Shown piece after piece: positions 1 through 10,871 of a DNA stretch of 64,000 nucleotides. The position numbers and the translations under genes are program-made. Every line of letters begins with the position of its first letter. Positions within the stretch are counted from its first letter, which is position 1. Origin of the DNA: Artemia franciscana. Its lineage: Eukaryota; Arthropoda; Branchiopoda; Anostraca; Artemiidae. Location: contig NC_088879.1 in NCBI RefSeq assembly GCF_032884065.1, forward strand, positions 18,048,489 to 18,112,488. Direction: 5' to 3'. The notes below the pieces were generated by a model that saw nothing but the letters and a program-made list of their open reading frames with translations, did not search any database and was not told the origin of the DNA.

Positions 1-295
1 GTGAGGTCTTGAAGAGGTGGCAACCACTTTTATTCGCGTAATAATTTCTGTTCGTTTTGAGGGTAGATGTTGCTCCTTACTTTCAGTTGAAAAAATTCTT
101 AGAAAAAAATACAAATCTATTTTTGTTGAAAAGACTTTCATATGAACTTCCACAATTTTTTTTTTGCAGGAGCGGGCACAAAATTGAAAAAAAAAATGCA
201 GACAAAAAAATCATCAAACTTAAGCTAAAATATATGTTTTAAGTAAAGTGCAAATTACATTCTGGTCTTCAGGAGGTGTGGGGTTGTCTGCCCTA
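1..295 (-). repeat. Partial R1 palindrome half and AT-rich flank
   Basis: Bases 1-105 match the reverse half of the R1 palindrome (GTAATAATTTCTGTTCGTTT, then GCTCCTTACTTTCAGTT). The remainder is AT-rich without recognisable content. Confidence 0.6.
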
Positions 296-1385
296 TTTAT
301 GTTAATTTTTGCTCGTTTTGAGTTAGAATTGGTTATTCCTTGTAATTTCGTTTCGTTTTGAGTTTAATTCATTTATCCGTAGGGGTTTGCGGTAGTTTTA
401 CGCTTGGAAAATTGTTTTAATTTAGATTCTACTACTTTTTGTCTTAGAGAGATTCTTAACTATTCTTTGACAAACTTTTTTGTGGGAATAGTTTCTTAAA
501 TTAATTTCCGTTCATTTTTTATTGATATACTCTTTTTCATAGAAAAAGATTATCAATAGACTACAGACTACAGAGTCCAAAGTTTTTACTTTGAAGATTA
601 TGTGACTCTATTTCTGCTCATTTTTAGTTTAATGAGGCTCTTTACTTTCCTTTAAAAAACTTGTTCCATATGTTTCCCATTAAAAAATACTATCTGTAAT
701 GAATTAATTAAAAAAACAAGTTCTTCAACTGAAAGTAAGGAGCAACACCAAACCTTAACACGAACAGAATTTATTACGTATACAAAAGGGGTTGCCTCCT
801 CCTCAAGACATCGCTCTTTACTCTAATTTTTTTTATATACAATTTCACGTCAATTTTGCTCGTTTTGAGTTTGAATTAGTTATCTATTGTAACTTCTGTT
901 CGTTTTGGGTTTAATTCATTTATTGATGGTAATTTGTGGTAGTTTTACGCTTGGAAAATTATTTGAATTTATTCCTACTTATTTTTGGATTACTATTTTT
1001 GGCATTTTACTATTCTTTGACAAACTTTTTTGTGGAATTTTTTATTTTCAAATTAATTTCTCTTCATTTTTTTTTACATGGTGTTTTTCAAAGAAAAAAA
1101 ATAGTTCATATTTTTTGTTTTTTTTCCATTAAACTCCATAGTTTTAACTTTGAAGATTACTTGACATTATTTTTGCTCATTTTAGGTCTAATGAGGTTCT
1201 TTACTTTTCTTTAAAAACTTGCTTCGTATGTTCCTGTTAACAAATAGTATCTGTAAGTAATTAAATAAAAAACAATAAGTTTTTCAGATGTGCATAAGGA
1301 GCATCATTAAACCTCAAAACGAACTGAAATTATTACTTATAAAGAAAAGGGTTCCCCCCTCCTCCACACTTCACTCTATATGCTA
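296..1385 (+). repeat. Tandem direct duplication, period about 547 bp, with R1-palindrome halves
   Basis: Two copies (about 296-842 and 843-1385) align through landmarks such as GCTCGTTTTGAG at 311 and 858 and GGTAGTTTTACGCTTGGAAA at 391 and 938. Each copy ends in a diverged forward R1-palindrome half (AAGGAGCAAC or AAGGAGCATC followed by AACGAAC). Divergence between copies is substantial, so the duplication is old. Confidence 0.7.
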
Positions 1386-1419
1386 ACGTTTTCTTTAGTA
1401 TTTGAAATCTAAGCTTATA

Positions 1420-3050
1420 AAACAGTTCGTGGTAACGAACTGTAGTAAGGAGCGACCCGGCTCAATAGTAACTAAAACTCTAAAAAACGGAATTTTGATA
1501 CCAATAGTTGCATCAAAAGAATTGCATTTCAACGCTGATTTTAAATATATAAGTTTCATCAAGTTTAATCTTGCCCCTAAAAAGTTACATGCCTAAGAAA
1601 ATTTGCCTAATCTTAGAAAATAGGGGGAAACACCCCATAAAAATCATAGAATTTTAACAAAATAACACCATCAGATTCAGCGTATCAGAGAACCCTATTG
1701 TAGAAGTTTCAAGCTCCTATCTACAAAAATGTGGAATCTTGTATTTTTTGCCACAAGATAGATCACGGATGCGTGTTTATTTGTTTGTTTTTTTAATTTT
1801 TTTTCCCAGGGATGATAATATCGACCAAGTGATCCAAGAATGTCACGCTATGGCTCATTCTAACGGAAATTAAAAGTTCTAGTGCCCTATTTAAGTGACC
1901 AAAAACTTGGAGGGGCACCTAGGCCCCCTCCCACGCTCATTGTTTTCTCAAAGTCACCGGATCAAAATTCTGGGATAGCCACTTTGTTCACCGTAGTCAA
2001 AAAATAAAAAAACTATGTCTTTGGGGACGATTACTCCCCCTCAGTCTAATGGTTATTGGGAAGTATACAGACGCTTTCAGAGGGATCTTTTTGGTTTGGG
2101 GAGGAGGGGGGAATGAGGGGAGGGGGTTATGCGATGGGGAATTTCCATGGAGGAGTTTTTAAAGGGGGAAAAGAACTTCCATGAAGGGGTGCACGATTTT
2201 TTAGCATTTTTTAAAAGAGCAGTTAAAAAAAATATGAACAAGTTTCTTCAACTGAAAGTAAGGAACAGCATTCAGACTTAAAACGAACAGAAATTATTAC
2301 GCATGTGAGGGGTTCACTTCCTCCTAATACTTTGCTGTTTACGCTGAAGTAGTTTTATTAATTTCAACTATTTATTCTAGGGCCTTTGTGATTCAGGGGT
2401 CATTCTTAGGGAATTGGGAAAAATTTTAAGCTTTAGTGTAAAGAGCGAGGTATTGACGAGAGGGCAAACCCCCTTATATATGTAATAAAAACATACGAAT
2501 TTAGAAGTTCGTTAAGTAAGTTATTTTCGTAAGTTATGTAAATTTTTATTAATAAATATGTTCGTAAAATTAAAAGTTCTAGTTGCCTTTTTAAGTGATC
2601 AAAAGATTGGAGGGTAACTAGGCCTACTCCCCCGTTCTTTTTTATCAAAATTGTCCGATCAATACAATGAGAAAGTCATTTAGCCAAAAAATAAATTCAT
2701 GTGCAAATTTCCTTTTAATTATTCATGTGCGGAGAGCCAAAATCAAAACATGCATTAGTTCAAAAATAAAAAAAAAAAAAAACTAGTTTTTTTTCAACTG
2801 AAAGTAAGGAGCGACATTAAAACTTAAAACGAACAGAAATTACTCCGTATACGAAAGGGGCTGTTCCCTCCTCAACGTCCCGCTCTTTACGCTAAAGTAT
2901 TTTACTTTTTTAAAAATAAGAGTTGAGAGGAAGAGTCAAACTTTAGCGTAAAGAGCGGGTTGTTGAAGAGGGAACAACCCCTTTCATACACGGAGTAATT
3001 TCTCTTCGTTTTAAGTTTTAATGTCGCTCCTTAATTTCAGTTAAAAAATA
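1420..3050 (+). repeat. R1 repeat, forward arm of an inverted pair
   Basis: Starts with the R1 terminal hairpin AAACAGTTCGTGGTAACG / ACGAACTGT and GTAAGGAGCGACCCGG, continues through the non-coding body (CATCAGATTCAGCGTATCAG near 1670; AAAAGTTCTAGTGCCCTATT near 1871; the C module around 2220-2500), and ends with palindrome P1 at 2780-3050. There is no reading frame longer than about 70 codons. The same order of modules recurs at 17401 and 42974 and, reversed, at 3261-5006 and 25238-26823. This defines a repetitive element of about 1.6 kb that I do not recognise as a named family. Confidence 0.85.
2780..3050. repeat. R1 palindrome P1 (about 270 bp foldback)
   Basis: The left half (from CAACTGAAAGTAAGGAGCG to CGCTCTTTACGCTAAAG) is the near-complement of the right half (CTTTAGCGTAAAGAGCG to GTCGCTCCTTAATTTCAG), with a central spacer of about 50 bp. 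Both arms share the variant TTCCCTC not found in P2 at 3261. Confidence 0.85.
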
Positions 3051-3260
3051 ATTTTTTTTATTGAATTTTTTAATTAAATAGTCGTTGTATTTCAGGAATA
3101 GTTCTTAAAGAATTAGGACAAAAACTTTTAGCGTAAAAAGGAAGCTCTTGAGTATAGGACAACTCCATTCATATACGTGATAATTTCTGTTCGTTTTATA
3201 ACACCGGGATCTCTGGCTGTCTCTTCATGAAAAATTGTCGTACTTGTGTATTATTATATA

Positions 3261-3546
3261 AAAAAAACTAGTTTTTTAAACTGAAAGTAAGGAGCGACAT
3301 TAAAACTTAAAATGAACAGAAATTACTCCGTATATGAAATGGGTTGTCCCCTCCGCAATCCCCCGCTCTTTAAACTAAAGCTTTTAATTGTTTTAAAAAG
3401 CAGAATTGTGGCAAAGAGTCAAACTTTAGCGTAAAGAGCGAGGGATTGCGGAGGGGACAACCCATTTCATATACAGAGTAATTTCTGTTCGTTTTAAGTT
3501 TTAATGTCGCTCCTTGCTTTCAGTTTAAAAAAACTAGTTTTTTTTT
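3261..3546. repeat. R1 palindrome P2
   Basis: Long inverted repeat as in P1, with arms of about 110 bp. Both arms carry the locus-specific variant GAAATGGGTTGTCCCCTCC (right arm as complement), unlike P1. Confidence 0.88.
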
Positions 3547-5006
3547 ATATAATTTCTGAACGTTTTTGAATTAATGCATGTTTGATTTTGGCTCTCCACA
3601 CATAAATTATTAAAATGAAATTTGCATATAATTCCTTTTTTGGCTAAATGGCTTTCTCTTAGTTTTGATCAGACGATTTTGAGAAATAAGGGATGGGGAA
3701 AGAGGCCTAGTTGCCATTCAATTGTTTTCGGTTACATAAAAAGGCAACTATAAATTTTAATTTTAAACGAATTTTGTCATTAGTAAAAAAATATACGTAA
3801 CTTAAGAATTAACTTACGTAACAAACTTTTATATTCTTTAATTTTTATTATGTATATGAGGGGGTTTGTACCCTCGTTAATACCTCGTTCTTTACACTAA
3901 ATCGTAAATTTTGTCCTAATTCTTTAAGAATGACCCCTGAATCAGAAAGGCCGTAGAATAATAGTTGAAATTACTAAAAATACTATAGCATAAAGAGCAA
4001 GGTATTTATCTCCTCCTAAATACCTCGCTCTTTATGCTAAAGTATTTCTAGAACCTCTCATATGCGTAATAATCTCTGTCCGTTTTAAGTTTCAATGCTA
4101 CTCTTTACTTTCAATTGAAAAAAATTTCCATGTTTATTTTTTCATTGTTTTTTTTTATAGTAATTTTAGAAAATCCTGCGCCCTTTTCATTGAATTTATG
4201 TTCCCCTTTTACATATTTCTCCAAGGAAAAGATCCTCCCACATAACCCCCTCCCCTCAACCCCAGCCCCAAAACCAAAAATACCCTGAAAACGACTGTAC
4301 ACTTCCCAATAACCATTATTATATGTAAACACTGGTCGAAGTTTGTAACTTGCAGCCCCTCCCCCAGGGACTCTGGGAGAGTAAGTCATTCCCAAAGACA
4401 TAGTTATTATGGGTTTTGACTATGCGGAACAAAATGGCTATCTCAAAATTTTGATCTGTTGACTTTGGAGAAAAAATGAGCGTGGTAGGGGGCCTAGGTG
4501 CCCTCCAATTTTTTGGTCACTTAAAAAGGGCACTAGAACTTTTCATTTCTGTTAGAATGAGCCCTCTTGCGGAATTCTAGGACCACTTGGTCGATACGAT
4601 GACCCCTGGGGAAAAAAAAACAAAAAAAAACAAAAACAAACAAACAAATGAACACGCACCCGTGATTTGTCTTCTGGCAAAAAATACGAAATTCCACATT
4701 TTTGTAGATAGAAGCTTGAAAATTTCGCTATGGGGTTCTCTGATACACCGCATGCGATGGTGTGATTTTCGTTCAGATTCTGTGACTTTTAGGGGGTGTT
4801 TTCCCCTATTTTCTAAAATAAGGCAAATTTTTTCAGGCTCGTAACTTTTGATGACAAAGACTAAATTTGATGAAACTTATATATTTAAAATCAGCATGAA
4901 AATCTGGTTCTTTTGATGTATATTTTAGCATCAAAATTCCGTTTTTTAGAGTTTCGTTTACTATTGAGCCGGGTCGCTCCTTACTATTCGTTACCACGAA
5001 CTGTTT
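3547..5006 (-). repeat. R1 repeat, reverse arm of the inverted pair
   Basis: Reverse-complement copy of the module order at 1420-2780: C module (about 3590-4120), body with the CACTTAAAAAGG / GGACACTAGAAC-type segment near 4510, and terminal GGGTCGCTCCTTACTATTCG followed by the hairpin and CTGTTT ending at 5006. With 1420-3050 it forms a 3.6 kb inverted-repeat element with arms of about 1.6 kb. The small open frames (for example 4111-4401 on the minus strand) have no coding features. Confidence 0.85.
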
Positions 5007-5008
5007 GA

Positions 5009-5388
5009 TACGCCACTCAATCAAGTTTACGAGTTGTAAAACAAGAGAACAAGACGATTTCTTCGTTAGTTTCTTCGCTACTTTAGGAACAAATTTTGGC
5101 TATATATTTACACATTGGGGGAGGGGTAAAATATAGCGAGTTAACATGCAAAACATGTTAGCTACAATTATTCTGCATATTAGGAAGTAAGAATTGTTTT
5201 CTGAGTTCAAACTGTCCAAATAATTTACCACCCCCCCTTATTTGCAAATATATAGCTCAAATTTTATATCTCCCATCTATTCTGTCATTTGTTTTTGTCT
5301 TGTCTCGCGCTGAGCTGAAAGAAACTGACGAAGAAACCGGTTTGTTCTCGAGTTTTACACAGCGTAAGCTTAAGTGAGTGGCGTGTAA
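5009..5388. mobile_element. MITE-like element with about 75 bp terminal inverted repeats, copy 1
   Basis: Begins TACGCCACTCAATCAAGTTT and ends with the complement (TAAGTGAGTGGCGTGTA). The termini pair over about 75 bp, including GTTTCTTCGTTAGTTTC / GAAACTGACGAAGAAAC. The inside carries a second inverted pair around 5160-5235. It is about 380 bp and non-coding. A second copy lies at 19686-20050. The superfamily cannot be assigned because the duplicated target site is not clear. It abuts the end of the R1 element. Confidence 0.75.
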
Positions 5389-5469
5389 TGTACAAGTACC
5401 AAAATTCTTCCTCCTATGGAAAATGAAACTCAAATAAATCTCAGATTTTTAAAGTATTAGATTCCACAG

Positions 5470-5600
5470 TGGCTGTGGGGGGGTATTTTCCGCGGGGGGT
5501 ATCTTTCAGGGGAGTATTTTCTTCGGGGGGAATTTTCCATGGTTGGTAGAGCATTTTCTACGGGGGTATTTTCCAGAAGGGGGGTCGCAGGGGGCGATAA
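5470..5600 (+). repeat. GGGGG(T)ATTTTCC minisatellite
   Basis: Five to six degenerate units of about 20 bp built on GGGGGTATTTTCC. The same motif on the opposite strand forms the larger array at 19262-19620. Confidence 0.75.
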
Positions 5601-5759
5601 ATGCCGGAGGCATAAACGCTGGCCACAGTTTTCAGTATACGTGTCAACAGCTAGTAATGCCAGTCATAACTGCTATGCTCAGTATAAACACAGTGCTATG
5701 TTCGGATGCAAGAAGGGAACACTAGATACTATCGTATGTTGTTCATTGTAAAACAGGCA

Positions 5760-6500
5760 GTCAACTCCTTGATTGTGCTGGCCTTGGTATCCAAACTGGA
5801 GAAGTCTAACAACTAGCCGACCACGATTTTGCTGACGATATTGCCTTGATGGAAAGGGGCAAGACGAAACTACAGGATTTCCTCAATACTACCCGTAAAA
5901 ATGTTGAACGACTTGGTATCAAGATTAACGGAGAGATCGTATAGAGTATTGCAACTCCTGATTCCCTCATCTGGACAAAAAGTGTGGATTTTCAAGTGTT
6001 GAGCAGGTTACAGAGTTCAGGTACCTCGGCATGTTAATCGAAAAAGTATTATACGAAATTAGAAATGAAGCTATTTAACAGCAATATCCTTTCCGCACAG
6101 AAATGTCGGATTCTTGTCTTCGGAAATAATTTCATTCGGGGGATTCTGAGCATCAACAGGAGAGGTAACACCACAAACCAGATAGTCCACTCTATCTTAG
6201 GCCAGCCCATAGTTACAAACGTCCTTCGACAAATCAAACACTCAAATGACGACCCAACCCCAATGGGAAGGTTTTTGGATGGTGGCAAAAACGCGAAACG
6301 ACTGATGGCTCTTCGTGGATGCCCTGGGAGCCTCTAGTGGCTCTAAGGCAAAAACTTTACTTTCACTAGCTTTCTTTTTATTTGCCTCCAAAACCACTAT
6401 TCTCCACATGCCTCTAAAAACCCCTCTCTCTAGATTTCTTATGAGCGCGAGAGCGTATATTTAGCTATTTATGTAGATCTGTGTGAATAAAGAGTTTACA
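5760..6500 (+). pseudogene. Decayed LINE reverse transcriptase 3' fragment
   Basis: The translation around 5815-5940 reads DFADDIALMERGKTKLQDF and RLGIKIN, the RT motif C and following helix. About 6010-6040 reads VTEFRYLGMLIE, the thumb motif. From 6065 a frame with MKLFNSNILS and later TNQIVHSILGQPIVTNVLRQ corresponds to the C-terminal region seen in the intact LINE (LRLFNSNVLS; ITNAEIRRKTGQPPV). Several frameshifts and stops break it. The upstream RT and endonuclease are missing, as in a 5'-truncated insertion. The AT-rich tail to about 6500 includes an AATAAAG signal near 6488. It is a separate family from the LINE at 10865-13980. Confidence 0.75.
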
Positions 6501-8160
6501 TGCCAAAGTATTTTGACTTTATTCCACATTTTTCTTTTTTTCTGATATAGCTTACAATTTATAATTGTTTTTAGGAATCAACTTTCGCAATCTGACAAAA
6601 CAGCTTTCGTAATTTTTGGTCTACACCACAACCAAGACCGTATACAGTGTTAGGGTGTTAGCAAGAGGTTCTATGGGGTTCAACCCCCCCCCCCCCCCCA
6701 CCCCTCCTAAAAAGTGTTTGGCTCGCAAAGCTATAGCATAAATACATATAAACAGATTTTGAAATATATTTTAGTCTTTTTATAAAAAAAAACAAAAAAT
6801 CCTGGATAGTGTCTTGGTCGAAACTAAACTATGCTATTTTGACAACATTAATAAATACTTTCTTCAACGAACATTAGAGCAGCCTAAGAAGGGTGTGGAT
6901 GTTTTTTTGTTTTTTTTTCTTTAATTCTTTTAAGCTGAATGAGTATATTGAACTAACTTCGTACAAAATAATAATAAAACAATGATGCAACAACAGAGAA
7001 AAGGTTTCGTAACTGATATAGGTAACAAAATTAACTATTAGATTCATCAATATGATGAAAAGTTAATCGATTCATTGAAACATACAAGAAAACTAGAAAA
7101 TGAAAGACTAGAAATATAATAAAGAGTATTTCATGCCAGACAGGCAGTGCACAGGTGACCCTAATGTGCGCCAAAAAAACGGCATGTTAGTGTCTGAATG
7201 CAGCACCCTCTGTAGAGATTATTTGGTAGTCAGCTTAAACTGTACCGACAAGAAACTGCCAAAACTATGCTTTACCTAACGTATAGAATTCATAAAACAT
7301 AGAAAACGTGGAGAAGCCTTTTTTAGACACACACAAAAAAAGAAGAAAGGTTTAATAGAGTATATTAATAAAACTCTACCTGATTTCAATTTGTACTGCC
7401 CTAGCCAAACAAAAAGGAACAGTTTTTAGCATTTACCAATCAAAATGGGGGTTAATGTGGACTGAGACTTGAAATTTCAGAATACATTCTCTTGACAATA
7501 AGAGAAATACAACTTTTAAAACACAGAAGAGTCTAGAACACTACATTCATCAGCATCCGGATCATCTTTAATTTTACTCAGTTCATTTTATTTCAAGTAT
7601 TTCGACCCAAAAACTATGCACATTCAAAAAAAGACGAAATATATAGGTAATAACAATTTACCAGGAGAATATCAATCTAATTTACATCCAAAAATACCCA
7701 ACGAAATAAAAAAAATATTTCATTATTTGTTGTTTATGTTTCTTATTACTGTTCAAAATAAAATTTATCGGATTTCCCAAGTAAAGCCACAAAAATTCTT
7801 CAGTAGTAATTTAGTAGAATAGGAGATGGGGAAAATAACCTGCTGATGCTACTTCAGCACAGAAAAGAATAATCCCCAATTTCTGTGCATAGCCAATTGG
7901 ATTGAGATCTTTATTTACTGCCTTGGCTTTTTTTTAAAACAATAACAATCATAAAATAAAGTATTAAGCTCCTGTTGCATTTTTTTTTTCAAATCAAACC
8001 TTACGAGGGTTAACCTCCTGTAAATAAGCATAAGCACAAACACACTCATGGCCCTATATTTTTTTTCCAGAAAATTAGTATCCTGGTACTTTCTGACCAA
8101 AGAGAAAAAAACAATATAAATGGGTCAGATGTTTGAGAAAATTCATTAAAAGCCCCAATT
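6501..8160. other. AT-rich non-coding stretch with one dispersed repeat
   Basis: Bases 6640-6830 (AGGTTCTATGGGGTTCAACC, then a C run, then CCTGGATAGTGTCTTGGTC) resemble 36830-37000 (AAGGGGTTTGAGCC ... CTGGATATTGTCTTAATG), so they are copies of one degenerate repeat. No gene is recognised in the rest. Confidence 0.5.
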
Positions 8161-8560
8161 TTGGAAAAGATATTTATCGAAGTGATGTCATATTTATGAA
8201 TACATTCAAAAAGCATACATGTGACAAATTTGCCTCAGTAGTGGTTGTATTGTTTTCAATTTCTATTATGCATTCAAAAATACACAAGAAACAAATGATT
8301 GACAAGAAAAATGAAAGGATTGACGTTATATTTGTGAGTACATTTCAGGAGAGTAAATTATATCCCCCGCTATCGTTTTGATATCAAAACTATCGTTTTG
8401 ATATTTATGGAAAATGAGACATTATGAAAGGAGCAGAACTAAGTAAAAAAAACCAAGTGTAATTAGTCTATTTATAAAAAAAAACTTTTAAATAGTTTCA
8501 TAATGCCTCGGGGATAATTGAACAACCTAGACCATCAATCGTGACAAGACTAATTTGTCC
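8160..8560 (+). repeat. Dispersed repeat R6, copy 1
   Basis: Segments such as AGTTTCATAATGCCTCGGGG and GACCATCAATCGTGACAAGA recur in diverged form at 59595-59905 and 60150-60330. Non-coding and of unknown class. Confidence 0.5.
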
Positions 8561-9061
8561 TTTATTTTCTCTAGGAAAGAGTTGCAAATAAAGTTGACTT
8601 ATTTGGAGGGTGCTACTTACAACGAGAATCAATATATACAAGCCAACCACATACCAAGTGCCGGAGTCTGGCTTCAAAATAGGGCAGAGTGGTTTTTTTT
8701 TACTTCAATTGACATTTTTGGTTGCTAAAACGATCAAAATAGGTCAGAACTTGAAGAAAAAATTTCACATTTTTCCCACAGTAGCTGTGTCAAACCTATT
8801 GTGACATTGACATCAAGAAGAGGCTCACATTGTCAGCGATTACGAGATAAGTGACAATGTCACTTAGCTCTCTTGGGACCAGACATGTAAATATGAAAAA
8901 AAGAGTTTTTTCATAAAACTCTTGGAAAACTAGGTCTATCACTATATTAGCTCTATGACTATCTATCTTGGTTCTACTACCCTAACAATGATACATGGAT
9001 GGATAGTAGATAAACATATCTATTAACAACTGAAATAAACTCTTTTTTATACAATCCTATT

Positions 9062-9240
9062 AAGGGCTGTTTTGGCCGAGTGGGCTGGGGCGCTGGATTC
9101 TCCGCTTTTTATCTGAGAGGACGAAGGTTCGAATCCTAGTGTACCCAATTATTTAATTTGCGACAAGGGTCAGTGATGTGACTCTGTAAGTTCAGGCAGG
9201 GTCGAGCCAGCTCTAAATGGGAACAAGAAGAAATTAGGGG
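9062..9240 (+). mobile_element. tRNA-derived SINE-like sequence
   Basis: TGGCCGAGTGGGCTGGGGCG is a good pol III A box of the Leu/Ser tRNA type. GGTTCGAATCC at 9127-9137 is a perfect B box about 45 bp downstream. The acceptor stem pairs only partly (GGG with CCC) and the T stem has mismatches, so this is not a functional tRNA. It is followed by about 90 bp of non-tRNA body (TGTGACTCTGTAAGTTCAGG, CTCTAAATGGGAA), the layout of a tRNA-headed SINE. The 3' end runs into the tandem array. Confidence 0.55.
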
Positions 9241-9259
9241 AAGTTAAACAGGAAGAATG

Positions 9260-10800
9260 TGCGAAAGTTTGGTAGATATCGGTGTTAAAAATCGGAAATT
9301 CTTTAATAATTAAATATTTATAAGAAACCTTCAGTAAGAAAAGACATCAAATGTCTACAGTTAGAGGGCAAGCGACAATGAGAATTTACATAAAAGCCTG
9401 TCACATACTGGGTATCGGGGCCCAGCGGCTGGTATTTGCAAAAATATTTGCATATATTTCGACAAGAGGTTACAACAATTCAAAAACCTTAAAAAAGAAA
9501 ACCAGAAGTTTGAAGCTCAGTAGATATCGTTGTTAGAAATCGGACTTGCATTAATAATTAAATATCTTTGAGAAGACTCAGTATGAAAAGACAACAAATC
9601 GTCTGCTGTTAGAACACAAGTGACAAAAAAAATCCATAATATAAGCCCGTTGCGTGCCGTTTATCGAAAAGTGTATTTCAAATTACTTACAGATCGAAAA
9701 ACTGGCAACTGCAGAAAAATTTGCATATATTTTGACAAAGGATTACAACAGTTCAAAAACCATAAAAAAAGAAACAAAAATATTTGATGAATGATAAAAT
9801 CCCCCCCAAAAAAACCACAAGACCGAATGTATCGTAGTAAAGCTTAATTAAATTGCTTAAAGAGCAAAAAACTGGTAATTACAAAAATGTTTCCATATGT
9901 TTTGACAGGGAACCAGCTACATAATGATAATAGGAAGGCCCAATAAACAAAAATGTGCAATTATCACAAGTGATAATTCTCTATGTTGACAAAAGATTAC
10001 AACAATTTGAAAACCTTAGAAAAGAAAACCAAAAGTTGGAAGCTTAGAACATATCGTTGTTAGAAATCGGACTAGCTTCAATGATCAAATATCTTTGAAC
10101 AGAATATGATAATTGTAAAAATATTTGTTTATATTTTAACAAGGGATTGCAACAACATTCAACCTAAAAAGGAAACCAAAAGTTTGAAGCTTAGTAAAAA
10201 TTGCTGTTAGAAATTGGACTTGCACTAATGGTCAAATATATGTGAAAAAAAATTCTGTGAAACGACATAAAATTGCATAAAGAGCAAAAATTGGTATTTC
10301 AAAAAACATTTGCATATATTTTAACAAGGGATTACATCAATTCAAAAACCTTAAAAACCCAAAAGTTTGAAGCTTAGTAGCAATTGTTGTTTGAAATGTG
10401 GACTTAGTTTAATAAGCAAACATCTTTGAAAAGACTGGCGTACAAAAATACACCATTTTCTGCGGTTAGAGTACAAACGACATTGAGAATCTATATATAG
10501 CCTGCCTCAGACCATGTGCCGGGCCCTGGTGGCTGGTAATTCCAAAAATATTTGTATAAATTTGAATAAGGGAACACAACTGTTCAAAAATCTTTAAAAA
10601 GAAAACCGAAACTTTGAAGCTCAGTAAATATCCTATTAATAATTGAACTTCCTTTAATTTTGAAACATTTTTGAAAAGATCGAAATATGAAAAGACAAGA
10701 AATTGTCTCAAATTGTCTACGGTTAGAAGACAAGCAACAATGTGAATCCATATATGGAAGGCTGCCGTGTGCCGAGTGATGGGGCCTGGCGGCTTCGCCG
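9260..10800 (-). repeat. Degenerate tandem array, about seven units of 170-270 bp
   Basis: Recurring landmarks are TTTGCATATATTTTGACAAG, then AATTCAAAAACCTTAAAAA, GTTTGAAGCTTAGTAG, TTGTTAGAAATCGGACTTGC and TCAAATATCTTTGAA. They start near 9429, 9702, 9870, 9982, 10106, 10282 and 10533, with deletions making spacing uneven. Units also end with a GC-rich segment (GGGGCCCAGCGGCTGG; GGGCCCTGGTGGCTGG; GGGGCCTGGCGGCTTCGCCG). It abuts the LINE 3' end. Orientation is arbitrary and no coding is seen. Confidence 0.75.
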
Positions 10801-10828
10801 CTGGCTTCATCTACTATATATACATTCA

Positions 10829-10864
10829 TACACACACACACACAGACACACACACACACACACA
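10829..10864. repeat. (CA)n microsatellite at the LINE 3' end
   Basis: A (CA)n run with one interruption, immediately after the 3' terminus of the minus-strand LINE. It is either the target or a tail-derived repeat. Confidence 0.9.
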
Positions 10865-10871
10865 CCTTACC

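Noticed and set aside
4111-4401. 96-codon minus-strand frame and other frames of 60-96 codons inside R1 copies
   Set aside because: They are not conserved between R1 copies, lack domains, and overlap repeat structure; R1 looks non-coding.
1420-5006. R1 as a Helitron
   Set aside because: The terminal hairpin and frequent preceding TC are suggestive, but there is no CTRR end at a fixed distance, no consistent A/T flanks, and the element carries large internal palindromes.
9062-9148. Functional tRNA gene (Leu/Ser type)
   Set aside because: A and B boxes are good, but the acceptor and T stems have mismatches and the sequence continues into a SINE-like body.
10740-10812. Helitron 3' end from the GGCGGCTTCGCCGC hairpin
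   Set aside because: The hairpin is followed by CATCTACTATATAT, with no CTRR before the T, and no matching 5' end was found.
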